64,000 nucleotides of DNA from positions 13,144,001-13,208,000 of the forward strand of contig JBITNC010000001.1 in NCBI GenBank assembly GCA_050084985.1. Direction: 5' to 3'. A program made the translations under genes and the position numbers. The notes below the pieces were generated by a model that saw nothing but the letters and a program-made list of their open reading frames with translations, did no database searches and was not told the DNA's origin. This DNA comes from Nageia nagi. Taxonomy: Eukaryota; Pinophyta. Below, piece after piece: positions 1 to 12,039 of the stretch (its first letter is position 1; every line of letters begins with the position of its first letter).

Positions 1-950
1 TTTCTACTTATACATGCAAGAGATGGTAGTGCTAGTACTTGGTTCTAAGTGGTAGATTTAGGAGGAGGAGATGGTAAGGAAAATACTCCAAGATGAGGAA
101 TCTATAATGGAGACTATTTTGGAGGTAGATTAAGAAATAAGGGCATAATGGATCTAGGTTGTATCTTACCAGAAGATACAAATGTATGCTCAATGATTTT
201 AGCTATCTAATAGATATTTATAAAAGTATCACTTGACATAATAATCAATACATTAAAGTACAAAAGAAATGCTTTCCTATAATATACCAAGGCTTGAGCA
301 TTTGTTGGCCTGATCCTTATTAGAATAGACTTCCAAGTTTTCTCAAATCTTAAATTAAAGTCATCAACAAACTCATGGGGATGTCTTTTGATACATTATA
401 TGAGGTTTAAAAAGATGTTATCATCATCATATTCAACAAATATTTTGATAAGAGCTTGACATAACTCTCCCCATGTATTTATGGATTGAGAGGTGAGATT
501 TTTGAACCATTCAATAACTTTTCCTTCAAAATAATGTGACAACAATCTCATCATAATAGTTTCATCATTAATATCAAAGTTAGGAGGCAATAAAGATACA
601 TCTTGATAATGTTCATAAGGAATTTTTATTGACCCATCATATTTAGGCAAAAATTTAAATGTTGTTGGGTAATAGGGAGAGAATTATCAGGAACTAATAA
701 GGGATGACTATTATTCCAAGCAGGTAAATCTATAGGGGCAAGTTAAGCCATATTTGGACCACTTGTAAGAGGTGAAAGATTTTACTAAATAGATTCAAAT
801 ATTGCTATTAATGGGATGGATCTTAAAGGAATTTGAGGAGAAAAGGTTTGAAAAATCTTTCACCTAGTCCTCCTTTGAGGAACTAATAGCTCTTGAAATT
901 TAGGCTATCTTGAAGAATTTCTTGCACTTCTTCTAGTAAATCTACATTCT
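1..950 (-). pseudogene. Decayed Ty3/gypsy gag (element F), cut by window edge
   Basis: This is a retrotransposon capsid (Gag) remnant. An open stretch at 396-650 reads LPPNFDINDETIMMRLLSHY, then EGKVIEWFKNL and TWGELCQALIKIF, the hallmark of the retrotrans_gag fold. In another frame it continues as DFNLRFEKTW and RPTNAQALVYY, then a proline-rich tail running to base 1. An Arg/Ser-rich N-terminus lies near 900-950. The blocks match the intact gag at 14809-16074 in order and spacing (EGKVIEWF against KGKVLDWY, FNLRFEKTW against FNIRFQRTW), so this is an old relative of that family. Frameshifts and stops show it is dead. No pol can be seen because the window ends here. Confidence 0.8.
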
Positions 951-1097
951 AAAGGTGTCAAGTTTCAAAAACTTGATTGGATTTGATAGTAAAGTAACCA
1001 ATAAGGTTAAATAAACTATATGATCTTTAAGCACAAGGTGATAGCTTACCAAACACAGTTATCTAGCCTAATCATTCCCATAAAATATGGATTTTTA

Positions 1098-1118
1098 TTC
1101 GAGTCCCACTAGGTATGT
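1098..1118 (-). other. Primer-binding-site-like motif of element F
   Basis: On minus the motif reads CCTAGTGGGACTCGAA. It aligns with CCCGGTGGGACACGAA just after the left LTR of the TR-GAG element (14673-14695). It lies 15 bp inside the probable LTR end at 1133, against 11 bp in the TR-GAG. The tRNA was not identified. Confidence 0.45.
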
Positions 1119-1132
1119 TAGAAATGAACTAG

Positions 1133-1800
1133 TGTACTATTGATCAATATAATGTAACCTCAAGGGTTTGGTCTAGTCATGTTCTCTATTGCCTATAATA
1201 TTAGGTTTTTCAAAAGAGTATAAATTGGTAGGATAGTGCGCTCATTAGGTTTTCTACTTAATCTTTGGGCTACAGGCCAATTCCTATCTATGTAAAAGGT
1301 CAAAAGTAACTAGAAAGAGATAAAAAGGTAAAGGTAACATGAAAGAGACAAAATGAAATACAAAAATCAAATTAAAATTAATTAGCCCAAGCATTACTAC
1401 ATAGGTGGAAATCCATAGCCAAGATTAGGAATAGTAAACTATCTTACTCTTGGGATCTCGTAGTCGTAATACACAGCCACAACTTAAGATAATGTTTCAT
1501 ACATAATATTCATAAGACATAATAAACAACCACAAATTGTAGAGGGTAAAGTATCATTGTTTTGCATTAACATTTACAAAATTATTTTATACATTGGAAA
1601 ACTTTGCTAAAATATCCAACCTTATGGACCTCTAATAGTTCACTATTTATACTATTCTATTTACAAATGGGTGGTTGTCCACCATTACTTCCTTTAATTT
1701 CTATATTGACTAAGAACAAAAATAATTAATTATTTACAAATGTACAAATTCAATCTATAATTGTGTTATATTGCATAATTATCTAGTACAATCAACACCA
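1133..1800 (-). repeat. Probable decayed 5' LTR of element F
   Basis: The stretch upstream (on minus) of the element F primer-site motif should be its LTR. One segment at about 1459-1483 reads on minus TTGTGGCTGTGTATTACGAC. It resembles the TTCTGTGGCTGCGACAC segment of the intact TR-GAG LTR and lies a similar distance from the LTR end (about 340 against 375 bp). The outer boundary is not visible, and 1800 is an estimate from the 657-bp intact LTR. Confidence 0.35.
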
Positions 1801-3540
1801 ATATCTAGAAATATACATACTCTAAATCTCTAACTTTCTTAGTCATAATCCCTCGTATTTGTCTTTAAATATATCCTATTGCAACTATAGCTAATTATCG
1901 AGGTATGATCTATTGGCTTGATTGGTATGGTTTGTGTATGTGCTCTATCAATAGCCATCTAACTCTTTGCAACCATTTATGAAGATCATTATAGCTCTAG
2001 GTTATGGGAACTATGAGAGTAATGAAAGATATAACATTGAAACCTAAGGAAGAACTACCAATGCCATGTGGAAATGAGTTGAATTTGACACATTGATAAA
2101 GCCCCAAGGATCAAAAACTCTTGATTAAGTAGACCCAAGTATTCCCCTTATATAATAGTTCTCTTTTCAACTTAGTTCATCTTACTTCTGATGGGTTCTA
2201 TTGGTTAATTGGGAGTTGCCTTATCACCTATCGATTTTCAACAAAAGATGTAATGTCATCGCTCAAAATTGATGGAGTCTGTAGAATGGACTTACTAAAA
2301 TATTTCCCATTATTTAGTCCCTTAGTAAAACCTATTGATGGACTAACTCAATGCCTATTAATTTTTGGTGTATAAAATAACTTCTTCTCTAGAAATCCAC
2401 AGGCTCTAGAACATTACCTATTGACTCATATTACAATATTACCCGAAAAACAATAATTAGGTCTATAGAACCTAGATTTTACAAACTTGGAATCCTATAA
2501 GACCTAGATTTGGACTTAGACACTTACTTCCCTTACATATTACCTCTTGAATATGACTTAGATAAAATAAAACTACCTTTCAACCTTAGACCTATGTACA
2601 GTTACTCATGAAGACCCAACTATGTAGTAGGAAAAATATACAGGACTTATTTACATAACAACACTAAGTAATAAGACCCATAAAAGACTTAGCTAGTTTT
2701 AAATATTAATACTCATTATCATGGATTATTTACAATTTTTGGATCTAATCCAAATTACTAGAAAAACAATGCCCACCTTGAACAAGATGGCAATTTTAAC
2801 TAATATTTACAATACAATAATATTAAGACTCAGTAATGTAAATATGACCTAGACTTTCCTAGACTTAATAAAACTTGACAAAAATAACTAAGTATAAAGA
2901 TTATAAACTTATTATAGCACTTACAAAAGAATGAAAGGGGAGTAATAAATGAGTATTAAAAACATGGATATTATTGAGAAAGAATGAATGAATGAAAGAA
3001 TAAAAGAATAGCAAAATATTACCCTCCTTATAGAGTGTAGTTCTAAAAGAATAACCAAAGTATTTGACTTTTTTATTATCATTTTGTTTTTTCTCTTATC
3101 ACTATCTGAGTCCAAATACTCTAGTGATTCTTGGTGTGTTGTGCTTTCATGTATCCTATTTGACCATCTAATAAATCCAACATTCCCCTAGTGTTGTGGT
3201 ATGATGAGTTCTTGATTGCGTAGTCATTTGACTTCCTTAGAACTATGTGACTTACCTTATCACCCTTACCTAATATTCTACTAGATGGTAGATAATGGAT
3301 GGAGAGGAGTTGGGATACCATTGACTAGATGATAAGTCCATGTCATAAAATATATTTGGATATCACCATTTGAACACATGGTATTCCCCTTATTCTATAT
3401 CATTTTCCTTGGTATTCCTCATTACAATTTCAATTTATTTCCTCTATATTAGGACTTAATTTTACCAATTTGTTAGTAGTTAATAATTTTTGTTTTGATT
3501 TTAATTTTTAACCCATTCATTTTACTCCTTGTAAAAGCAT
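1801..3540. other. AT-rich sequence with no recognised gene
   Basis: No reading frame with a recognisable protein was found on either strand. Short dispersed copies of a GACCTAGA-like word occur at about 2450-2900. By position the stretch could hold the lost 3' end of element B, but no LTR boundary or polypurine tract was found. Confidence 0.4.
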
Positions 3541-3589
3541 AAGGTTCTTATCAAGGATAGACCCATGTCCACGGTTGCCTTGGAGAAGG

Positions 3590-4980
3590 TACACACCTAG
3601 CCAAGAATGAATCACATAGATGACATCCTTTCTAGATTCAAGCTAGTAGACTTGGCTAGTGCCAGGCATATCCAAAAGGATCTACCACTATTGAAAGTGC
3701 TAGAAAAGCATTAGGATCTTGATTATAGCACATTTTAGCTACCCTTAGATGAAATAACTATCACATTTCTAGATGTTTATCGTATATGGGGAATTCCCAT
3801 TTATAAGATATTGTTACATCAAATGGGGGTGTCTAATAATAATTCCCAAAAGCAATTTTCCTTATGGTTGATTGGGGAAGATGACCATGATTGGTAGCAT
3901 CAATAAGCAAGGCTAACAAAGGTATGCTAGTTTGCACAACCTAGTCAACATCTCAAGTTGTACATCATTGCTATTATCTTGACATACCTATATCCAGATA
4001 AGAGTAGCTCAGCTTTTCCACTTGGATTGGTTTGGGTAATTTAGGAGATATTTGTGAGAGGCACATAGTTTGCATGGGCACAAATGGTTTTTGCATAGTT
4101 GTATTGAGATCTATACAACTTTGTTAGTGTTGACAAGTTTAATGTGACAATAGCATATGCGAGTCTTCAGATGCAAAAGCCAATGTGTTCATGGTGTTGA
4201 GAGTGGTTAGAGGATATGCTACATGGTGGTAAGGAGTACATAAAACTAGATTAGGCATGGGTGAGGATGAGGAGGAGGAAGAGGAGGTAGCAAAAAATGA
4301 AGGGTCCTCTAAGGATGACCCCTACTAGGTTAACAATTTGAGGCATGATATTCCCATGTAAGAGGGAGGAGAAGCACTAGGATTGGTTGCATTGGCTAAG
4401 GCTATGGTACTAGGTAAAAACCTAACCACATAGGTAATTTTACAATTTAATATATGATGATATGATTAACAATGCATACATTATTTATAGGAGAGATGGA
4501 GACATGGATGGCAATTTTAGAGGTGGAGAACAAGAGGCTCAAGCCTTCAAAGAAATAGGTGGTAGCCCTATATACCACACTTATAAGTTAGGATGCATGA
4601 ATTACTATATTAGAGTAATCTATGAAGAGGTTATAGGATAGGGTGGATATGTTTCCACCCAATAATTAGTGGGCTTTTATATAAAGCCTCATAAATTGAA
4701 TTGAGTAGGAGGGGGAGATAGCCACCCTTCGAGGGAAATATGAGAGAACAAAGGCTCTTATGTCAGCCCAAGGTATCAACACTAGTGTTGTGTTTGATGG
4801 ATTTTCATTATCAGGAGCTAACAATAGTAGCTACCAAGTTAGGAAAAGGATGGGGGATACTACTAGCAGTGGGAGTAGTGCTCATCAATAGCCTAGGCCA
4901 TAGACTTTGGGTACACCCCTCATTATATATTATATCACTCATTTTGATATATATATATGATCATTTTTGGCACAATCATG
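3590..4980 (+). pseudogene. Plant mobile domain (PMD) protein remnant, antisense in element B
   Basis: Conceptual translation gives LVDLASARHIQKDLPLLKVL followed by DEITITFLDVYRIWGIPIY. This is the pattern of the plant mobile domain (aminotransferase-like, PF10536), whose usual form is a Thr-Phe-His-Leu stretch, then GEMTITLxDV and LLGLPxxG. Further on come SSAFPLGLVWV and FAWAQMV, then a Glu-rich run near 4260-4300 and a coiled-coil-like tail with LEVENKRLKPSKK. Many in-frame stops make it a pseudogene. It lies on the strand opposite to the gag at 5900-7990 and points toward it, as in elements A and C. PMD proteins such as MAIN and MAIL1 are nuclear factors in silencing and genome stability. 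What transposon-borne copies do is not known. Confidence 0.72.
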
Positions 4981-5899
4981 TGTAAAAATATGTTTGATTT
5001 ATTTTATTTGCTTAATTAATAATTCAATTTTATTGTTGCATAATGTGTTTGGATCAAACATGTTAACCATAAAGTACAAGTTTTAATAATAAGCAATGAA
5101 CCCATTTTTAAAAGATCATGCATACAATGTTTAAGTTTGAATGAATCTAAACAATACACTTCAATATAAATTCATGTAATATCTCTTAATTAAGCATTTA
5201 AAATTGTTAATCAATAATTAAAGAAATAAGCAAACCTCATAGCTAGGTTCCAAGGTACCATATGAGGCAACAAGAAACAAGGTCGAGTTTTTTATCATTA
5301 ATGAAATTAATTTTATGTTTTCATCACTTTAATGAGTTAGCAATATGGAAATAACTAATTAAATACTATCCATTTTAATTTTATTCCAAAAAATGTGTAT
5401 CATTAATAGCCTAAAAATAGTTGGAATACCACTAACAGTGTAGGTTTCAGGTCAAAGAAAAGAAATTTTAAGAAATAGTGAAAGCATAATTCTTTATGAA
5501 ATGAAAAAGGTAATAAACATATGCATGCAATAAAGAACAATTCACAATGGTCAAACAAAGAAACACCTTAACTAATATACACTACAATTACATTTTTTAT
5601 GTTTTAAGTAATAATTTTGTGTACCTAAAATATTTTTGCAACCCAGACACATTTTATAGAGGAAGGAACAAAGAGAGGTACCTTTATTTTTGCTTCTTCC
5701 ACTCTATGGGTAGCATATGAACATTGATGCATGATTTTACCAATGTTGGTTTTCATTGCTTATCCACCATTCTTTGAGTTTCATTTTTGCATCTACATTG
5801 ATTAGTAAAATAATAATTCAAACTATGTGAAGTACTTACCATACCAATACACACTCTAGGTTATGAAGGTAGTAAAGGATTTGTGAACACATCTAATTT
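4981..5899. other. AT-rich spacer between PMD and gag of element B
   Basis: No coding signal, RT, integrase or LTR boundary is visible. A complete Ty3 element would have several kb of pol here, so its absence matters for the element's architecture. Confidence 0.45.
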
Positions 5900-7990
5900 T
5901 TCATTATCAAGGTGCACAGGTCCATCATCCATAGTAGTATTATCATACTTCCTAATTGCTTTCTTATCAATGAAATCCTAAATAAGATATCTTAAGATCC
6001 TATACTTTCTTGTTAGATGTCTAAGTACCCTATGATAATTACAAAATTCCTCATATCAAAATGCTTAGGCACACCATTAGGAAATTTAGGTTCAGCAATA
6101 GGTGGAAGCTCAATAAGTTCCTCTTTCAATAATACATTAAGAATATTATCAGCAGTATTAGTCAACTCTATAAATTTTCTTTGAGGTTTATTATTTTATT
6201 CAATAGTATTCTTATTATATTTTTGCAATTTATGATTATTATTATTAACATTATTCACTTCATATTTCTTATTTGTTTTATGAGTGTTTACCTTCTTATC
6301 ATATGTTTGAAGTTTGTTACTATGCATAGCATATAGTTTTTTAATACAAGCCTCTTTTAAAAAAAAAAAACATCCATCATGTCACCCAATGTCATATCAT
6401 AATTAGAGATAACCAATAGCTTATACATATGCAATAATGCATTTGCAAATGTATCTTTCAAATCTTGCATAGGAATTGTAATCTTGTTAGCAGTTTGTTT
6501 TCATTTTTTGTGAAATCAACCAAAGAATGGTTAGGCAATTGCTTAATTTTACACAAATCTTTAAAATGAACTTTTTTAGCAATATTGTATTTAATGTTTT
6601 GCAAAAATTTATGAATCAAATCCTTATATCTATCAATACTCTTTTCAAGAAGAAAAAATTACCATTTCAATGCATTATCTTTCAAACTATGTAAAAATAA
6701 TTTAGCAAGTAAATCTCTATCATGTGTATATTCCATAGATTCTTCTTGAAACTTTCTAACATGCATTTGAGGATCTTGCAAACCATCAAAATTTGTAAAT
6801 TTAATACTATATTTCCTAGTGAGCACTTTATAAATAATTATATCAATCAAAGGACATTTTAAACAAAATAAGAAATATAAAATATCATCATTAATCAATT
6901 CCATTTCCAATTTCTTTATCCTTTCCTCAATTGGATTTGAAACCACCATATGTATATTATTTATTGGGGGTGGTGGAGGGGTTTGAGGTGGAAATTTTGC
7001 ATTTCTAAGTTCATTCTCTTTAATTACAAGGAATGATCAAATTCTATTTACTCTTTCATATTCTAATTTATCAAGCAATTTCATCACAAACTCTAATTGT
7101 TGTGTATAAGGTTCCAAATGAAAAGAGACAATGCCCTGAATATTATGAAGGCACTCAATTTTAATATTATGCTCTTCTAATGACCAATCAAGATTTTTCT
7201 AATAAGAATCATTAATAAGATTTAAAACTTGTATTTTAAGCTAAGCATCATGATTATCATCTTGTACAATATCCTTACCTTTAGGAAGCGTACCTTTTTT
7301 AAAGTGATTAGGCTTGAGAATCACGTAGTCATAATATTCATCTTCACTTTACATGCCATAATTTGCAATAGCTACTTTACTTTAGGGCTTGGAAACATTT
7401 TCATTGTATTTAAGAGGAGGTTCTATCTCAACTTCATTCACATCATTAGAGACATGTTCACTAGTTGACATCTTATTAGTGGTGTCCGTATTGATAGTAG
7501 AAACCCTTCATCTTATCAAACCTATATTTTCATAAGAAAACAAACTATCCAATGATTGAAAAGTTATAGAGTTCTCTTATAATAGTTCATAATTTGTTAG
7601 AATATCAATAATAATTTTAGCATGGTGAGTAACAAAATATTCTAACTTTTCTCTATCATATAACAATTCCTTAGCAGATTGAACATGAGTAGGAATTTTA
7701 TCTAATTCTTCAATTTTAGTACTACTATCAAAAGCATCCTCATGATTATTCAAACTCATATTTTTGAATTTAGAATGATTAATATTTATATCAAATATAT
7801 GAGAAGTTTCACTAATAATATCCATTTTCTAACTAGAGCTTGTAGATTCAGAATCATTACAAATATTATGGTTACCAAGGTGAGGTTCTTATAGAGGTAA
7901 GTCAGGGTTATGCCTAACACTTATCTGGATATAATTAAAATTAAGCTTTCCCCTAGCAACTTTTGGTTGTTCTACATTTAAATCCATTTT
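5900..7990 (-). pseudogene. Decayed Ty3/gypsy gag of element B
   Basis: The clearest block (6659-6949) reads FDGLQDPQMHVRKFQEESM then DRDLLAKLFLHSLKDNALKW, typical of plant Ty3/gypsy Gag. It continues in shifted frames as DLIHKFLQNIKYNI and KKVHFKDLCKIKQ, and near 6080-6130 has ELIELPPIAEPKFPNGVPKH, matching the Gag C-terminal region that precedes the protease in Tat-like elements. The N-terminal part extends to about 7990, including an acidic open stretch at 7577-7825. It lies directly downstream, on minus, of a primer-site-like motif and an LTR. An A-rich run near 6360 and many stops confirm decay. No protease or RT follows. Confidence 0.8.
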
Positions 7991-8133
7991 TGAAACATAG
8001 ATAGAATAAACCCTAGTTTTATCTTTTTCTTGAGATACTATTTAAAGAGCTTCAGGTAGAGGGATGAATAATAGTTAAAATGCATTCATGAACTTTTATA
8101 AAGGATGCCCTAGATGAAGACTTAGGTGTGTAA

Positions 8134-8153
8134 GAATTTCGGGTTCACCAAAA
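8134..8153 (-). other. Primer-binding-site-like motif of element B
   Basis: On minus TTTTGGTGAACCCGAAATTC abuts the LTR end ...TCTACA. The TTTTGGTGAACCCG form is common just inside the 5' LTR of plant Ty3 elements. The priming tRNA was not assigned. Confidence 0.6.
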
Positions 8154-8817
8154 TGTAGACTCTAAATTGTGCAAATATATGAATAAATACATAAATAAAT
8201 AAATGGTCTACAAATACAATGATTATACAATAATATGCTCTATATAAAATACATAATGAATATACATGAAACATATAAACATGATATCGAGTGAGAAAGT
8301 AGTCAATTTGTGTACAATTCTCAAAGAAGAACAACAATGAATCTTCAAAGGATTGCAATCAAACTTTAGATGAGCTCATAATGAATATTCTCTAGAATGG
8401 TACTACAAGTTGTTCCCCAAAATCTAGACCTCTTGATCTAATAGGTGCATTTCATAAAGGAGAGATAATAGAGTTCATAGAGTATAACAAATTTCTCAAG
8501 ATAGGTGGCATCAAGAGACATCATAAGTTTGATGTTTAGGACAACCACCTATTAAAGATATTTGATAGGGATTTCAACCTTCACCTCCCATATTTATAAC
8601 CTATAAGGAAATAAAAAGGAGTGAAAGCTGACACATAGCAATAGCAATAAGATAATTTAAAATATAATCTATGATATATGATATTACATTGGTCCTAGCA
8701 CATGATATTACATTGTAATAACAATTCATCTTGATTTATGTATTATTGCCAATTAATCATTTAATGAGTCTAAATATGATTTATTAAATAAATAATAAAT
8801 CATTTTTAGGTGTCTAC
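8154..8817 (-). repeat. 5' LTR of element B (664 bp)
   Basis: The segment is bounded by short inverted ends, TGTAGAC on minus at 8817 and GTCTACA at 8154. It sits immediately upstream of a primer-site motif and gag on the same strand, which makes it the 5' LTR. No matching 3' LTR was recognised at lower coordinates. Confidence 0.65.
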
Positions 8818-10051
8818 ACCCTCATTGGCAGGATGAAAGGAAGCAAAAATCAAATCAATTGTATACACAATATAAACTTACTATCTCATGCTAGCTTTAG
8901 CATGCAAAGATGAACATAGAGTCTTGTCATGTAATTGGCACAAATAGTGTATAGTATAAAGATAGACATAAGTAATATTTTTGTATATACTATAATGGTT
9001 TTCAAAATGCATCAAAGTGCAAAGTGATTAGAACATGAGTTGATCATGATTCCATCAATCAAATTTGACTTATTAATAGAGATTAGGTTAATTCTAAACA
9101 TCAACTTAAACATCAAACCCTCAAGTCAAGCGACTTGAACAAACCCATTTTTATTTTCAAAAAAATAAAATAAATAAAAAATACTTAAGCCCTCTTTCTA
9201 GAATCTCATCATGAGTTCTAAATGAGGTAAAATAAAAATATAAATAAAACAAAAAATACAAAAACATAATTCCTTATTCTAGTATTCTATTAAAAACTTA
9301 GATAAGGCAATATAAAAATATGTGTGGATACAATTGCATATACCCAAAAATATTTAAATCTCTCTTTAGAAACCTCATCATGGGTCCTTGATAAGGCAAC
9401 ATTAAAATGTAACTTCATGATTCCTTGATGGGATAATACTATGCTATACCACTAATCATTTATCTTTGATAAGTAATATATATATATATATATATATAAA
9501 ATATATATATATTAAAAAATGTGTCAAGAATAAAATGAGAAAGCCTCCTACTTATCACTTCGACCAACGTCACATGTTTTGGAAAAAATAACACTCAAAA
9601 GTAATCCAAAATTTGAAAACTTGAACATGACTAAAATACATTGTATGAACTTTTGCACAAGATCATCATGTAACCCTACTACTTGGATAAAGAGCATAAC
9701 AACCAAATCAATTATATTCACAAAGTATGCTTCCTTATCACATGCTAGCTATAGTAAGTAAAAATGAGCTAAGAATCATCATGCAATTGCCACAAATAGC
9801 ATATGGTATAGAGATAACACACAAGTTTTTCTTTAATAATACAATAATACTATTTTCAAAATGATTCAAATATAAAAGATCAAATATATACTTAATTATG
9901 AGTCAATAAATGAAAATTTAGCTTATTCTAGAGAATAGGTCATTCCAAAACATTGACTAAAGTCGAAAACACAAGTTATGAAACTTGACTACACCCACCT
10001 CTAGAAAGGTAAATTTTTGAATTATCCCTGCTTACAATTAGTGGATAATTC
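8818..10051 (+). repeat. 3' UTR of a Tat-like element, with internal duplication
   Basis: This non-coding block ends in a polypurine tract and an LTR, so it is the 3' untranslated region of a plus-strand element lying to the left. About 300 bp at 8840-9145 recur at 9690-9995 and once at 25135-25445 in the matching region of the other copy; all end near an ACTTGA...CACCCA-type motif. Short imperfect palindromic words of the form CTCATCATGAGTTC recur near 9206 and 9364 and near 24756 and 24840. A (TA)n run lies at about 9475-9512. The left end is cut by element B's LTR. Confidence 0.6.
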
Positions 10052-10065
10052 AAAAAGGGGGAAAA
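10052..10065 (+). other. Polypurine tract before left LTR of element A
   Basis: AAAAAGGGGGAAAA directly precedes the LTR start TGTGGACACC. This is the plus-strand priming site of an LTR retrotransposon. Its twin at 25501-25514 precedes the right LTR. Confidence 0.8.
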
Positions 10066-11090
10066 TGTGGACACCCAAAAATGACCCTTCTCTTGATAGA
10101 TGAAATAAGATAAAAAATTAAAATATTATTATAAAGTTTACAATAAACTATCAATTGCTAGCATTTGACTTCAATTGTTCGATGAATCAAATCATACTTC
10201 AATATTCGATACCTAGACATCGATGACTCTATGATTGGAAAAATTAAAATAAAAATGGCAAGTTATTGAAGTGAATTGGATAAAACTCTATGGATCATGG
10301 GTGATTCAGCATCCATCCTATGCATCCAAGCTACAGATCATTGCCATGACAAAGATGGATAAGCTTTTTTATCCAAATTTTTATCTCCAAAATGAAAAAT
10401 TTATCAATTTTCTAACTCTATAAATAAAATCTCCAATATTGAAGTAAGGGACCTAGTTTGAAAGTAAGGCTACTTTGTTGAAATATATTCAAAACTTAGT
10501 GAGTTGAGTGCTTTATTATTTCATGCTTTTACATGCTTGTTTTACTTTTAGTATTGCACTTCTTTTTTGAAATGAAAAAGTATGTTTGATATGCTTTATG
10601 TTTGCATGTGTGTAGAGCCCATAGCTGTTGAATAACAAAATTACTAAATACACTAATATGAAAAGAAAAAGGATAAATCAAGACTTTCTTATAGGTTTCA
10701 AAGGACAAAACTAGAAATTTGCATACATTATCATAGAAATGCTAGCGATTGGGATCAAACACTAGCAACTAGTATCAATCATTGAACAACTACATCAACC
10801 ATCAAGCAAACAACATCAATCACTGAACAACTGCATCAATCATTAAACAACTACATCAATCATTAAGAAACCAACATCAATCACTAACTAATTGCACCAA
10901 GATATTGGTGACTTTATAAATGGCCACAAAGGCCAAGAAACTATTTTGTAAAAGCTCTTTTGGTAAGGTAAAACAAATCAAGGCATTTATAATTATATTA
11001 ATTGAACTCTATTCAAGAGTAATAAAGAACATATTTATTTTTAATATGTCTTATCTTGTTTGCTAATAGGGTTATTTTTTGGGTAGTACA
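10066..11090 (+). repeat. Left LTR of element A (1025 bp)
   Basis: It begins TGTGGACACC after a polypurine tract and ends GGGTAGTACA. It aligns over its length with 25515-26327, sharing the start, a CTATAAATA box (about 10418-10426), an AATAAA signal (11021-11026) and the last 40 bp. It is longer than the right copy partly because of a local tandem repeat of a roughly 22-bp ATCAATCA/AACAACT unit at about 10770-10885. Reverse-transcriptase code follows within 60 bp, with no primer site, gag or protease between, so those parts were deleted. Confidence 0.75.
10418..10426 (+). promoter_or_regulatory. TATA box in element A LTR
   Basis: CTATAAATA is conserved at the same place in both LTRs of element A (the other at 25865-25873). 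This fits the Pol II promoter of the LTR; activity is not implied, because the element is decayed. Confidence 0.5.
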
Positions 11091-11149
11091 ATACTTAAAG
11101 AAAAATAAAATATATTTGCATCTTCATATAATGATATGTTAGGATTATA

Positions 11150-11900
11150 TTCAAACATGGTGATGCATAATCTAGGTATTAAGGAGGATTTTAATCCAAT
11201 TAAATATAATTTATGCATGATGCATCCCACAATAGCCTTAATGGTAAAAGAATAATTACAAAAACTCTTAGAAGAAAAATTCATACACCCCATTGATTAC
11301 TCTGATTGGATTTCCAACATGGTGCTAGTTAAAAAATCCAATAGGAAGATTTGCATATGCACAAAGTTTAGAGACTTAAATAAAGCTTATCCTAAAGATG
11401 ATTTTCCTTTACCAAATATTAATTATTTATTCTATTCTACTACTATACATGAAATGCTATGTCTCAAGGATAGATTTTCATGGTATAATCAAATAAAAGT
11501 ACCATCGAAAGATCAACATAAAATAACTTGTATAACACCTTGGGGAACATTTTGTTATAAAGTAATGCCCTTCAACCTAAAGAATGTAGGAGCTACTTCC
11601 CAATGGGATATGACATATATTTTTCATTATTACATGCATGATATTATGGAAAATTATGTAGATGATGTATTAGCTAAATCTAAAACTAAAGAAGACCATC
11701 CAAAGATCCTCGTGAAGATATTTGATATATTGTTGGAACATAATATTTGACTAAATCCCAAGAAATATGTTTTTGGGTCACTTTAGGAAAAATATTGGGC
11801 TTTATTATTTCCATATGAGAAATCTAAGTAGACCCAAATAAGATAAAAGTAATAGTGATTATGCCTTCCCCTTCAAACATAAAATAATTACAAATCCTAT
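11150..11900 (+). pseudogene. Reverse transcriptase remnant, element A pol
   Basis: RNA-templated DNA synthesis domain of a Ty3/gypsy element. An open stretch of 143 codons (11319-11750) carries the RT blocks in order: FRDLNKAYPKDDFPLPNIN, then ITPWGTFCYKVMPFNLKN and the catalytic YVDD at about codon 115. Before it, out of register, is KEEFIHPIDYSDW-like sequence, and after it LNPKKYVFGS. The phrasing matches the Tat lineage of plant Ty3 elements, which also fits the second RNase H downstream. The first SGY-type block has drifted (SWYNQIKV). Stops beyond 11750 make it non-functional. Confidence 0.9.
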
Positions 11901-12039
11901 AATGCAAATTACAAGTTATAATATACTTCATATCGTAATTATTGTACAAGTGCAAACTATTTAATAAGTTGTTAAAAAAGGGTATTACATTTCACTAGGG
12001 AAATGAAAAATAATAAGCATTTGATGAAATAAAATATTA

